From positions 186,001-250,000 of the forward strand of contig NZ_MQUQ01000017.1 of assembly GCF_001953865.1 (NCBI RefSeq): a DNA stretch of 64,000 nt. Direction: 5' to 3'. Of the stretch, positions 9,286 to 17,886 are shown in pieces; positions within the stretch are counted from its first letter, which is position 1, and every line of letters starts with the position of its first letter. A program made the translations under genes and the position numbers. Source of the stretch: Amycolatopsis coloradensis. Its GTDB lineage: Bacteria; Actinomycetota; Actinomycetes; Mycobacteriales; Pseudonocardiaceae. The notes beneath the pieces were generated by a model. That model ran no database searches and was not told the origin of the DNA. It worked only from the letters and a program-made list of their open reading frames with translations.

Positions 9286-10977
9286 ATGAGCACACCTACT
9301 TTCACCGAACTCGGCCTGCCCAAGACCCTCGTGGACTCGCTCGCCGAGCAGGGCGTCACCAGCCCGTTCCCGATCCAGGCCGCCACGCTGCCGCATTCGC
9401 TGGCCGGCCGGGACGTCCTCGGCCGCGGCCGCACCGGCTCCGGCAAGACCTACGGCTTCGTGCTGCCCGTCCTCGCCCGGCTCGCCGCCGGTCCGACGCG
9501 GCGCCGCCCCGGCCGTCCGCGCGCGCTGGTGCTGGCGCCGACCCGCGAACTGGCCACCCAGATCGAGGCGTCGTTCCTGCCGCTGGCCAAACCGCTCGGC
9601 CTCAAGGTCACCACCATCTTCGGTGGTGTCAGCCCCAACCCGCAGATCACCCGGCTGCGTGACGGCGTCGACATCGTCGTCGCCTGTCCCGGCAGGCTCG
9701 CCGACCACATGCGTTCGGGTGAGGTGAAGCTCGACAACATCGAGATCACCGTGCTGGACGAGGCCGACCACATGGCCGACCTCGGCTTCCTGCCCGACGT
9801 CCGGCGCATCATGTCCGAGACCCCGGAGCGCGGGCAGCGGCTGCTGTTCTCCGCGACCCTCGACGCGGGCGTCGACGTGCTGGTCAAACGCTTCATGCAC
9901 GACCCGGTCACGCACAGCGTCGACTCGGCCCAGTCGCCGGTTTCGACCATGCGGCACCACGTGCTGCACCTGGAGGAGACCCACCGGCTGCCGGTGCTGA
10001 TCGACCTCACCGCGGCGCCGGGCCGCACGCTGGTGTTCACCCGCACGAAGCACCGCGCCAAGCAGCTCACGCGCAAGCTCATGGCCTCCGGTGTGCCGGC
10101 GGTCGAACTGCACGGCAACCTCGGCCAGACCGCGCGCACGCGCAACCTGGAGGCGTTCTCCTCCGGCGCGGCGAAGACGCTGGTCGCGACCGACATCGCC
10201 GCCCGCGGCATCCACGTCGACGACGTCACCCTCGTCATCCACGCCGACCCGCCGGTCGAGCACAAGGCGTACCTGCACCGGTCCGGCCGGACCGCGCGGG
10301 CGGGGGCGTCCGGCACCGTCGTCACGCTGATGACCGACGCGCAGGTCGGCGACGTCCGCGACCTCACCCGCAAGGCCGGCATCAAGCCGACCACGACGCA
10401 GCTCGGCCCCGGCCACCCGCTGCTGTCGGAACTGGCCCCCGGCGAGCGTTCGTTCACCGCGTCACCGCGGCGGCCGATCGTGGACACGCGGCCGAAGAAG
10501 GTCAGCGCCAGCGGCGAGGCCATCTCCAGCAAGGGCGACGACGAAGACGACCGTCCGGCGAACCGGGGCCGGGGTAACCGCGCCGGTCGCGGCCGGGGCC
10601 CCTCCGCCGGTGGCCGTGGCGCTTCCGGTGGTGGCCGTGGCTCCTCCGGTGGCGGGCGTCGCGGCGGCGTCGGTGGTGCTGGTGGTGCTGGTAATTCTTC
10701 GGAAGGCCGTTCGCGTCAGCCCCGGGCCGAAGGCGACCGCCGTGGCGGCGCGCCCACCGGTCAGGGCCGTCGTGCGGCCGAAAGCACCGGACGTCGCGAA
10801 GGTGCCCCCAAGGGCGGCCAGGCTCGTCGCGGGACCTCGGACTCCCAGCCGCGTCGCGGCTCCGGTGCCGCGAAGTCGCAGTCCTCGCGGAACCAGTCCG
10901 GTGGCGCTCCGGCCCGCCGCGGCGGTGCCGCCGCCTTCTCGTCGGGGACGCGCGCCGGCTCTCGCCGCTCGCGCTAA
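9286..10977 (+). CDS. DEAD-box ATP-dependent RNA helicase (RhlE-like)
   Basis: All helicase motifs are present in order in 563 residues: Q motif (GVTSPFPIQ), motif I (GRTGSGKT), PTREL, motif II DEAD, SAT, LVFTRTK, and motif VI HRSGRTARAG. It should unwind or remodel RNA duplexes in the cytoplasm, for example during ribosome assembly or cold growth. The C-terminal about 170 residues are low-complexity Gly/Arg/Ser with RGG-like repeats, probably for unspecific RNA binding. ATG 9286 matches where related proteins begin (MSTPTFTELGLP); in-frame codons upstream would add non-homologous residues. Confidence 0.95.
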   Translation: MSTPTFTELGLPKTLVDSLAEQGVTSPFPIQAATLPHSLAGRDVLGRGRTGSGKTYGFVLPVLARLAAGPTRRRPGRPRALVLAPTRELATQIEASFLPLAKPLGLKVTTIFGGVSPNPQITRLRDGVDIVVACPGRLADHMRSGEVKLDNIEITVLDEADHMADLGFLPDVRRIMSETPERGQRLLFSATLDAGVDVLVKRFMHDPVTHSVDSAQSPVSTMRHHVLHLEETHRLPVLIDLTAAPGRTLVFTRTKHRAKQLTRKLMASGVPAVELHGNLGQTARTRNLEAFSSGAAKTLVATDIAARGIHVDDVTLVIHADPPVEHKAYLHRSGRTARAGASGTVVTLMTDAQVGDVRDLTRKAGIKPTTTQLGPGHPLLSELAPGERSFTASPRRPIVDTRPKKVSASGEAISSKGDDEDDRPANRGRGNRAGRGRGPSAGGRGASGGGRGSSGGGRRGGVGGAGGAGNSSEGRSRQPRAEGDRRGGAPTGQGRRAAESTGRREGAPKGGQARRGTSDSQPRRGSGAAKSQSSRNQSGGAPARRGGAAAFSSGTRAGSRRSR

Positions 10978-10988
10978 CTCCGAACTCG

Positions 10989-11113
10989 CGTGATCAGATG
11001 GACATCACGCGTGATCCGGCGGCCAACTCACGTGATCAGATGGACATCACGGAGTTGGCCGTCTAATCACGTGCGATGTCCATCTGATCACGCGTGATGT
11101 CCGGTTGATCACG
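10989..11113. repeat. cluster of four GTGATCAGATGGACATCAC units at convergent gene ends
   Basis: The unit CGTGATCAGATGGACATCAC occurs directly at 10989-11009 and 11031-11051, and inverted at 11073-11093 (one mismatch) and 11093-11113 (degenerate). Each unit is itself a dyad (CGTGAT and ATCACG around an asymmetric core). A further stem, GGCCAACTC/GAGTTGGCC (11021-11029 with 11052-11060), encloses the second unit. The cluster lies between the helicase and desaturase genes and overlaps the desaturase stop codon. Terminator function is inferred. Confidence 0.7.
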
Positions 11114-12041
11114 CGTTTCGGGCGGCGGCGCGGGCTTCGGCGGCCGCCCGGCGCTCTTCGAAGCGGGAGGCCTGGGTGTCGAGGGCCTTGAGGAACTGGT
11201 CGAGTTCGTCGCGGGCCTTCTCCCCTTCCTCACCGAGCCCTTCCAGCTCGAAGACCTTCCACTGCCGCAGCAGCGGCCAGATCACTTCGTCGTGGTGGAT
11301 CCGCAGGTCGTAGATGCCCGCCTTCGCGATCAGCGCGGCCTTCCGCACGAAGCTCGGGATCACCGCGCCCGGCATCTGGAACTGGACGACCTCGTCGGTG
11401 ATGGCGCGCATCATCGCGTCGGGTGAAAGCTCCAGGGACGCCTTCACCAGGTTGCGGTAGAAGATCATGTGCAGGTTCTCGTCCATCGCGACCCGCGAGA
11501 GCAGCTTCTCGCACAACGGATCCTCCGTGTACCGCCCTGTGTTGCGGTGCGAAAGCCGCGTCGCCAGCTCCTGGAACGACACGTACGCGAAGACGTTCAG
11601 CAACGCCTTGTCCCCGCTGTCGTACCCGGCCTGCATGGTCTGCATCCGCGCCCGCTCCAGCTCGACCGGGTCCACCGCGCGCGTCACCAGCAGGTAGTCA
11701 CGGATACAGATGCCGTGACGGCCTTCTTCCGCGGTCCAGCGGTGCACCCAGGTGCCCCACGCGCCGTCACGGCCGAAGGCCCGCTCGATCTCGCGGTGGT
11801 AGCTCGGGAGGTTGTCCTCGGTGAGCAGGTTGACCTCCAGCGAGGTCCGCGCGATCGGCGACACCCGCGACTGCTCGGGATCCCAGGGCTCGCCGCCCAG
11901 TTCGGCGAAGTTCTTGCCCTCGCTCCACGGCACGTACTCGTGCGGCATCCATTCCTTGGCGACCCCGAGATGCCGGTTGAGGTTCTCCTCGACCGTTCCT
12001 TCGAGTTCGAGCATCAACCGGGTGCTTTCGGGGACCGCCAT
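11109..12041 (-). CDS. acyl-ACP desaturase (DesA-type)
   Basis: The 310-residue soluble di-iron enzyme should insert a double bond into acyl chains on acyl carrier protein. Both iron-binding ExxH motifs are visible, in EEGRHGICIRDYL and DENLHMIFYRNLV. Glu residues in ARTSLEVNLLTEDNLPSYH supply further ligands in the family. Mycobacterial DesA proteins are close in style. ATG 12041 has GGAAGGA about nine bases upstream. A 39-base perfect palindrome is centred 51 bases upstream of the start and is likely its operator. The stop codon lies inside a repeat cluster. Confidence 0.92.
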   Translation of the reverse strand: MAVPESTRLMLELEGTVEENLNRHLGVAKEWMPHEYVPWSEGKNFAELGGEPWDPEQSRVSPIARTSLEVNLLTEDNLPSYHREIERAFGRDGAWGTWVHRWTAEEGRHGICIRDYLLVTRAVDPVELERARMQTMQAGYDSGDKALLNVFAYVSFQELATRLSHRNTGRYTEDPLCEKLLSRVAMDENLHMIFYRNLVKASLELSPDAMMRAITDEVVQFQMPGAVIPSFVRKAALIAKAGIYDLRIHHDEVIWPLLRQWKVFELEGLGEEGEKARDELDQFLKALDTQASRFEERRAAAEARAAARNA

Positions 12042-12072
12042 ACGTTTCGTCCTTCCGGGACAGCGGAAAACG

Positions 12073-12111
12073 CCTACCTACGACACCGTAACTTACGGTG
12101 TCGTAGGTAGG
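12073..12111. promoter_or_regulatory. 39-bp perfect palindrome, probable operator of the desaturase gene
   Basis: Arms 12073-12091 and 12093-12111 are perfect 19-base reverse complements around one central C. The half-site reads CCTACCTACGACACCGTAA. The palindrome ends 31 bases before the desaturase ATG, in the promoter region. Size, symmetry and position fit a TetR-type regulator, a class that often controls fatty-acid desaturation. No such regulator gene lies next to it. A terminator for the upstream permease gene, which ends 46 bases away, is the alternative. Confidence 0.6.
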
Positions 12112-12156
12112 CCACCTCCGGAAGATGAACGCGCGAACCTTCACATGCCAGGAGTC

Positions 12157-13059
12157 CTAAAGGGACGCCGTGAGACCACGAGCCCGCAGAACCGAACGCT
12201 CCAGCGGGCGGAACACCAGCAGCTCGATGCCGACGCCGACCAGCAGGATCAGGAAGATCGCCGAGATCACGCCTTCCATGCTGTTGAACGACGAGCCCTC
12301 GTTCAGGTACGCGCCGAGCCCCTTGCCCAGCGCCGGGGACAGCGCGATCAGCTCGGCGGCCATCAGCGAACGCCAAGAGAACGCCCAGCCCTGCTTGAGC
12401 CCGGCCAGGAAGCCGGGCAGCGCGGCGGGCAGCAGGATGTGGCGGGCCGCGGAGAACCGGCTCGCCCCCATCACCTGGCCGACACGCGGCAGGATCGGCG
12501 GGATCTGGTCGATACCCGAGACGAGGCCGTTCGCGATCGACGGCACCGAGCCCAGCAGGACGACGAAGTAGATCGACGCGTCGTTCAGCCCGAACCACAG
12601 GATCGCCGCCGGCACCCAGGCCACCGACGGAAGGCTCTGCAACCCGGTCAGGAACGGCCCGACCGCCGACCGGACGATCCGGACCTTCGCCACCAGCAGG
12701 CCGAGCGGGGTGCCGATGACCACGCCGATCAGGAAGCCCAGCGCCGCCCGGTGCACCGACGTCCAGACGAACTCGAAGATCTCACCCGTGCTCGTGATGT
12801 CGACGAGTTCGTCCCACACCGCCAGCGGCGAGGGCAGCATCGCCTCCGGCCAGAACGCGGCTGCCCACAGGATCTGCCAGAGCACGACGAGCAAGACGAG
12901 GAAGACCAACGGCGGCACGAAACCGCGAAGGAACCGCTTCCCCCGGCTTTCCCGGCGCTCGCCGGTGGGGGTGTCGAGCGAATCGAGCCCCGCGCCGACG
13001 GCCTCGTCCGCTTCCTCCGCCGCGGACGCCCCGGCGTCGGGGCGGTCAAGCCGCGGCAT
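12157..13059 (-). CDS. ABC importer permease (SsuC/TauC family)
   Basis: The 300-residue integral membrane protein follows a hydrophilic N-terminal region of about 45 residues. About six membrane segments are seen, with the cytoplasmic coupling loop GASRFSAARHILLPAALPGFLAG characteristic of binding-protein-dependent permeases for nitrate, sulfonate or taurine. It overlaps the ATPase gene upstream by 14 bases, so the two are translationally coupled. AGGTGATC inside the ATPase end serves as ribosome site for ATG 13059. The substrate is set by the binding protein and is not determined. Confidence 0.9.
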   Translation of the reverse strand: MPRLDRPDAGASAAEEADEAVGAGLDSLDTPTGERRESRGKRFLRGFVPPLVFLVLLVVLWQILWAAAFWPEAMLPSPLAVWDELVDITSTGEIFEFVWTSVHRAALGFLIGVVIGTPLGLLVAKVRIVRSAVGPFLTGLQSLPSVAWVPAAILWFGLNDASIYFVVLLGSVPSIANGLVSGIDQIPPILPRVGQVMGASRFSAARHILLPAALPGFLAGLKQGWAFSWRSLMAAELIALSPALGKGLGAYLNEGSSFNSMEGVISAIFLILLVGVGIELLVFRPLERSVLRARGLTASL

Positions 13060-13828
13060 GGGTACTGATCACCTCCCGGAGGTGACCGGTGATCTCCAGC
13101 GTCAGCTCTTCGGCGTCGGCGGCCTGGACGTCGCGCCATTCCCGCACGACCCGGCCCGGCCGCGACGAGAGCAGCACGACGCGCTGGCCGAGCCGGACGG
13201 CCTCGCGGACGTCGTGCGTCACGAACAGCACCGAGGTGCCGGTGCTGCGGTAGACACGCAGCAGTTCGCCTTGCAGGACGTCGCGGGTGATGGCGTCGAG
13301 CGCGGCGAACGGCTCGTCCATCAGCAGCAGCGACTGCTCCGGATCGCCGCCGACACGCAGGGTCGCGGCCAGCGCCCTGGCGAGCGCGACGCGCTGCCGC
13401 ATCCCGCCGGACAGCTCGTGCGGCCGCTTGTCGCCCGCGCCGCCGAGCCGGACGAGTTCGAGCAGCTCGGCAGCCTTCTCGCGGCGTTCGGTCCGGCCGA
13501 AACCGGCCAGCCGCAGCGGCAGTTCCACGTTGCGGGCCGCGGTCAGCCACGGCATCAGCGCGGCCTCCTGGAACATCACCGCGGGCCGCGAGGTCTCCAA
13601 GGTGATCGATCCCGAGGTCGGCTCGTCAAGGCCCGCGACCAGGTTCAGCAGGGTGCTCTTGCCGCAACCGGAGGCGCCGAGCAGGCAGACGAACTCGCCG
13701 GGGGCGACCGTCAGGTCCATCCCGTCGAGGGCCACGACGGCGCGGCCGGTGGGGCCGAACGCCTTCCGGACGCCGTCGAGGCGCACGGCGACACCGGTGG
13801 ACAGGCCGGGTTCCAAGGTGGTCGTCAT
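13046..13828 (-). CDS. ABC importer ATPase (SsuB/TauB family)
   Basis: The 260-residue ATP-binding subunit has Walker A GASGCGKST, Q-loop (MFQEAALMPW), signature LSGGMRQRVALARAL, Walker B LLLMDEPFAALD and the switch histidine in LFVTHDVREA. It energises uptake through the permease encoded just downstream. GGAGGGG lies ten bases before ATG 13828. The gene follows the binding-protein gene by 16 bases, making a binding protein-ATPase-permease operon. Confidence 0.93.
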   Translation of the reverse strand: MTTTLEPGLSTGVAVRLDGVRKAFGPTGRAVVALDGMDLTVAPGEFVCLLGASGCGKSTLLNLVAGLDEPTSGSITLETSRPAVMFQEAALMPWLTAARNVELPLRLAGFGRTERREKAAELLELVRLGGAGDKRPHELSGGMRQRVALARALAATLRVGGDPEQSLLLMDEPFAALDAITRDVLQGELLRVYRSTGTSVLFVTHDVREAVRLGQRVVLLSSRPGRVVREWRDVQAADAEELTLEITGHLREVISTHAAA

Positions 13829-13844
13829 CGTTGATCCCCTCCGG

Positions 13845-14906
13845 TCACTTCGTCAGTCCGGGCGCGTCCACGCCGGGCTTGCCCTGCTCGGAGAGCACGG
13901 CGTTGAGCGGGCCGAAGTCGGCGAACCCCTTGAGGTCCACCGCGGACTTCACCACGCCCGCGGTCACCGAGTCCCGCGCGAGCTGGGTGAACGTCGACGC
14001 CACCGGGTCGATGCCGAGTTCGATGCCGGAGAACGCGCGGTCGAGAACGGCCTCGTTCAGTGTGCTGCCCGCGAGCGCCTTGAGTTCTCCGTTGACCACC
14101 TTTTTCGCCTCGGCGGGGTTGGTCTTCGCCCAGTCGATGGCGGCGAGCTCACCCTTGAGGACGGCGGTGACGGTCTCCGGGTGCTGCTGGAGGAACTCGC
14201 TGCGGACGATCACGACGGTGGTCGGGAACTTGCCGTCCGGCCACAGGGTCTTCTCGTCAAGCAAGACCTTCGCGCCCGCGTCCAGCACCAGCCGCGAGGA
14301 CCACGGCTCCGGCAGCCAGCCGCCGTCGAGCTCGCCCTTCTTGAAGGCGTCGAACGTCTTCGGGTTGTCGAGGTTCGTGATCTTGACGTCGGCCAGCTTC
14401 TTCTCGGCGATGAACTTCTTGAGTGCGACGTCCTGGGTGTTCGCCAGCGACGGCGTCGCGATGTTCTTGCCGGTGAGCTGCTCTGGGGTGGTGATCTCGG
14501 GCTTCACCACCAGCTGCGCGCCCCCGCTGACCGCGCCGGAGACGAGCTGGATGGCGCCCTTGGACTTGGTGAACGCGTTGATCGCCGGGCCGGAGCCGAT
14601 GAAGGCGATGTCGAGCGAGTTGCCGAGCAGCGCGTTGACCTCTTCGGGTCCGGCGTTGAACGTCTGGGTGGTGAGCTTCGTCGAGCCGAGTTCCTTGGCG
14701 AAGAAGCCGTTCTCCACCCCGATCAGCGCGGGCGCGTGCGTCACGTTCGGGAAGTACCCGACGCGCACCTCACCCGCGGCGCCCTGGCTCTTCTGCTCCG
14801 ACGGCGCCGCGGCGTCGTCCGCGCGTGAACACCCCGCGATCCCACCGGCCAGGGTCAGGGCGGCGAAGGCCGCGGCCAGCAAGCGGGTTCTGTGGTGGGT
14901 GTTCAC
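13845..14906 (-). CDS. ABC substrate-binding lipoprotein (sulfonate/nitrate/taurine type)
   Basis: The 353-residue protein begins with a signal ending in the lipobox LAGGIAGC, so it is anchored outside the membrane. VRVGYFPNVTHAPALIGVENGFF is the hallmark start of SsuA/TauA/NrtA-type binding proteins. It captures a small anion for the importer encoded downstream. GTG 14906 is the first codon that leaves a normal lipoprotein signal; an in-frame start at 14966 would place about 20 extra residues in front. The exact ligand is unknown. Confidence 0.9.
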   Translation of the reverse strand: MNTHHRTRLLAAAFAALTLAGGIAGCSRADDAAAPSEQKSQGAAGEVRVGYFPNVTHAPALIGVENGFFAKELGSTKLTTQTFNAGPEEVNALLGNSLDIAFIGSGPAINAFTKSKGAIQLVSGAVSGGAQLVVKPEITTPEQLTGKNIATPSLANTQDVALKKFIAEKKLADVKITNLDNPKTFDAFKKGELDGGWLPEPWSSRLVLDAGAKVLLDEKTLWPDGKFPTTVVIVRSEFLQQHPETVTAVLKGELAAIDWAKTNPAEAKKVVNGELKALAGSTLNEAVLDRAFSGIELGIDPVASTFTQLARDSVTAGVVKSAVDLKGFADFGPLNAVLSEQGKPGVDAPGLTK

Positions 14907-15137
14907 GGGGGTGTCGCCTTTCGGGGGATACGGCTCGGCCTCGGGTGGTGGCCGCGAGAGTGACACGTTCGGCGGATTACCCGCATCGCCATCCGCATGA
15001 CGGGAAAGATGCTGAGAAACCTTGACACCAGGCGGAACAGTCGTTCCACATTTCAGGACGGGCGTCCCATGATCGGGAGGCCCGATCGGGGGTCTTCCCG
15101 GTGTAACGGTTCGGGCCGAACGGGCGAACCACGCTTA

Positions 15138-16685
15138 GTGGTGAACCACCCTCGGACCGTCGCCATGGCCGGCGTGTTGACCGCCGGCATCGGGATGGGC
15201 GTCCTCGCGATGACGCTCAAGCTCGCCGACGGCACCCACACCGCGCTCGACACCACCCTGTCGACGGCGACCGGGTTCCTCTTCCTCCTGGCCGGCGCCG
15301 TCGCGCACGTCCGCCGCGCCTCGAACCCGATCGGCCTGCTCATCGCGCTGGCCGGGCTCGCGTTGTTCACCGAGGACCTGCAGTTCGCCGGTGACCCGCT
15401 CGCGCACACCGTCGGCCTGGCGCTGACGGCCGCGTCCAGTCCGGTGATCGCGCATCTCGTGGTCGTCTTCCCGCACGGGAAACTGCGGTCCCGCTGGGAA
15501 CGCGTGCTCGTCCTCTCCGCCTACGCCGTGGTCTTCGGGGCGGCGGTGCTCAGCCTGCTGGTCAACGACGATCCGAAGAACCTCGCCGCGGTCGCGGCCT
15601 CCGCCGAGGCCGAACAGCTGGTCAAACGACTCCTCGAACTGGTCGGCGCGCTGATCGGCGGCGGCGTCGTCGCGGTGCTGCTCTACCGCTGGCTCGCGGG
15701 CCGTCTCCCGCAGCGGCGGCTGCTCTCCCCGGTCGTCGCGATCGCCGTGATCGGCGCGGTGAGCACGACGGTCGGCAGCGCGCTCGGCTCCGGGCATCCG
15801 GCGTCCGAGCCGCTGCTGGACGTCTACCGCGTCTCGTTCTGCCTGTGGCCGCTGGCGTTCCTGATCGGGGTGTTGCGGGCGCGGGTCGGCAACGCGGAGA
15901 TGATCCGGCTCCTGCTGGAACGCGACGGCACCGGGCTGGCCGCGCTCGTGCAGGACGACGAGGTGTGGAAGGACAGCCGGTCGATCGACGCGCTCAACGC
16001 CGCCGCCGGGCTGGTGCTGGACAACCAGCGCCTCGCCGCGGAACTGGAGGAGCGCCTCGTCGAGGTCCAGGCCTCCCGCGCCCGCATCGTGGCCGCCGCC
16101 GACGACGAGCGGAGACGCGTCGAACGCGATCTGCACGACGGCGCGCAGCAGCGCCTGGTGAGCGTCGTGCTGTTGCTGCGCATGGCCGAACGGCGACTCG
16201 GCGGCGAGCTGACCCCGGCCGTCGCGACCCTGCTGCGAGGCACCATCGACGAACTGCAGGGCACCGTCACCGAACTGCGCGAACTCGCGCACGGGCTCCG
16301 GCCCGCGATCCTCACCGACGCCGGGCTGATCGCGGCGGTCCGGTCGCTGCTGGACCGGATCCCGCTCGCGGTCGGCCTCGACGCCGCGGACGTGCCCCGG
16401 CTCAGCGGCGCCGTCGAGGCGACGGCGTACTTCGTGGTCTCCGAGGCGGTCGCCAACGCCCTGAAGCACGCGCGGGCGCGGGAGGTCCGCGTGCGGATCG
16501 GCGTCGAGGAGGACCGCCTGCGGGTGGACGTCCACGACGACGGCACCGGCGCGGCGGACCTCGACGGCGGCTCCGGGCTGCACGGCCTCCGCGACCGGGT
16601 CCGCGCACTCGGTGGCGAACTCACCGTCGCCGGCGAGCCCGGATCCGGGAGCACGGTCTCGGCGGTGGTTCCGTTGGACGGCTAG
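15138..16685 (+). CDS. orphan sensor histidine kinase (NarL-partner type)
   Basis: About 515 residues: an N-terminal half with seven to eight membrane segments (to about residue 250), then a coiled region, the HisKA_3 dimerisation domain with phospho-acceptor His in RRVERDLHDGAQQRLV, and a C-terminal ATPase domain (N box SEAVANALKHARA, G box GGSGLHGLRDRV). It should autophosphorylate and pass phosphate to a LuxR/NarL-type response regulator, but none lies next to it. Starts GTG 15138 and GTG 15141 are both possible, with no clear ribosome site; ATG 15069 would add residues with no family resemblance. Confidence 0.88.
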   Translation: MVNHPRTVAMAGVLTAGIGMGVLAMTLKLADGTHTALDTTLSTATGFLFLLAGAVAHVRRASNPIGLLIALAGLALFTEDLQFAGDPLAHTVGLALTAASSPVIAHLVVVFPHGKLRSRWERVLVLSAYAVVFGAAVLSLLVNDDPKNLAAVAASAEAEQLVKRLLELVGALIGGGVVAVLLYRWLAGRLPQRRLLSPVVAIAVIGAVSTTVGSALGSGHPASEPLLDVYRVSFCLWPLAFLIGVLRARVGNAEMIRLLLERDGTGLAALVQDDEVWKDSRSIDALNAAAGLVLDNQRLAAELEERLVEVQASRARIVAAADDERRRVERDLHDGAQQRLVSVVLLLRMAERRLGGELTPAVATLLRGTIDELQGTVTELRELAHGLRPAILTDAGLIAAVRSLLDRIPLAVGLDAADVPRLSGAVEATAYFVVSEAVANALKHARAREVRVRIGVEEDRLRVDVHDDGTGAADLDGGSGLHGLRDRVRALGGELTVAGEPGSGSTVSAVVPLDG

Positions 16686-16795
16686 GCCAGCGTCCTGGGC
16701 CCGCGGAGGCGCGCAGCTCAAGCCAGCCGTCCTGAAGGCCACCTTGGGGACGATGAACGTCTCGAAGGGCCCCTGTGAGACACCTACCCGGCGGG

Positions 16796-17662
16796 TCAGG
16801 CCAGCCCGCGGATCGCGCGTGCGGGTGGCCGCGTCCCCTGGATCGACGCGATCATCTCCAGTACCTGCCGGGTGCGTTTCACCTCGTGCACCCGGAACAC
16901 CTTCGCCCCCTCGGCCACCGCCCAGGCCGTCGCGGCGAGGGTCCCGTCGACCCGCTCCGCGAGTTCCACCCCGAGCGTCTCCCCGACGAAGTCCTTATTG
17001 GACAGTGCCATCAGCACCGGCCAGCCAGTGCCCGCCAGGTCCCGCGCGTGCCGCAGCAGCGCCAGGCTGTGCCAGGTGTTCTTGCCGAAATCGTGGGTCG
17101 GGTCGATCAGCACTCCCTCGCGCGGGACACCGAGCGCGACGACCGCTTCGGCGTGGGCCGTCGTCTCCGCGACGACGTCGGCGACGATGTCGGGGTAGTG
17201 CACCCGGAACGGGCGGGTGCGCGGGACGGCGTTCCCGGTGTGCGAGCAGACGTAGCCGGTGCCGAACTCCGCCGCGACCTCGGCCAGTTTCGGATCGGCG
17301 CCCGCCCAGGTGTCGTTGATCAGGTCCGCGCCGGCCTCGGCCGAGCGCCTGCCCACCTCGTGCCGCCAGGTGTCGACACTGATCACCAGGTCGGGGTGTA
17401 GTTCGCGGATCCGCTCGACGAACGGGACCACCCGTCGGATCTCTTCCTCGACGTCGACCTCCGCGCCGGGGCCTGCCTTCACCCCGCCGATGTCGACGAT
17501 GTCGGCCCCCTCCGCCACCGCCCGCGCGACGGCGGCGAGCGCGTCCGGATCCGAGAAGGTCGCGCCCTTGTCGTAGAAGGAATCGGGGGTGCGATTGACG
17601 ATCGCCATGACCAGTGCGCGGTCCCGGGCGACGTGGCGCCCGCGGAAGGTCAGCTCGTTCAC
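16796..17662 (-). CDS. folP2: dihydropteroate synthase homologue of the FolP2 type
   Basis: The 288-residue protein has the pterin-binding barrel: AIVNRTPDSFYDKGATF near residue 20, DIGGVKAGPG where true DHPS has GGESTRPG, then VSVDTWR, LINDTWAGADP and a late KVFRVHEVK. The changed sulfa/pABA loop and VNRTPDSF are the mark of actinobacterial FolP2, whose mycobacterial members do not complement folP1. Its role is therefore probably not folate synthesis, or at least not the main one. GTG 17662 lacks a good ribosome site, but upstream sequence does not resemble the family. Confidence 0.85.
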   Translation of the reverse strand: MNELTFRGRHVARDRALVMAIVNRTPDSFYDKGATFSDPDALAAVARAVAEGADIVDIGGVKAGPGAEVDVEEEIRRVVPFVERIRELHPDLVISVDTWRHEVGRRSAEAGADLINDTWAGADPKLAEVAAEFGTGYVCSHTGNAVPRTRPFRVHYPDIVADVVAETTAHAEAVVALGVPREGVLIDPTHDFGKNTWHSLALLRHARDLAGTGWPVLMALSNKDFVGETLGVELAERVDGTLAATAWAVAEGAKVFRVHEVKRTRQVLEMIASIQGTRPPARAIRGLA

Positions 17663-17769
17663 GTACCGATCGTAGGCGAGCGGGCCGCTTTCGGAGAGAG
17701 TGCCGCCCACCGGGACCGTCCCGGGTATCGGGAGCGACCATTCGAGTGGCAGATCTGATATATGAGGCA

Positions 17770-17815
17770 AGAGATCGGATCTCTCTTGACTCACCGTCGA
17801 GAAGCCGGGTAGACG
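17770..17815 (+). promoter_or_regulatory. promoter and dyad upstream of the GH105 gene
   Basis: TTGACT (17786-17791) and TAGACG (17810-17815), separated by 18 bases, form a plausible promoter for the gene starting at 17887. Directly upstream, AGAGATCGGATCTCT (17770-17784) is a dyad with perfect six-base arms. A regulator bound there could control both this gene and the divergent folP2-like gene. Assignment is from motif position only. Confidence 0.4.
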
Positions 17816-17886
17816 TTGTCCCGCAACGAAAGTTCGGCCCTCAGAGCCGCCCGCTCCCGGTGTTCCCGGCACAGGAAAGGCCACGG

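Noticed and set aside
14907..15137. Search for a riboswitch ahead of the sulfonate/nitrate-type ABC operon
   Set aside because: No SAM or other known aptamer core could be recognised by eye in the 231-base divergent interval.
16733..16780. AAGGCCACCTTGGGG...CTCGAAGGGCCCC considered as another dispersed hairpin
   Set aside because: The arms pair poorly. It may be a decayed element between the convergent kinase and folP2 genes, but it cannot be supported.
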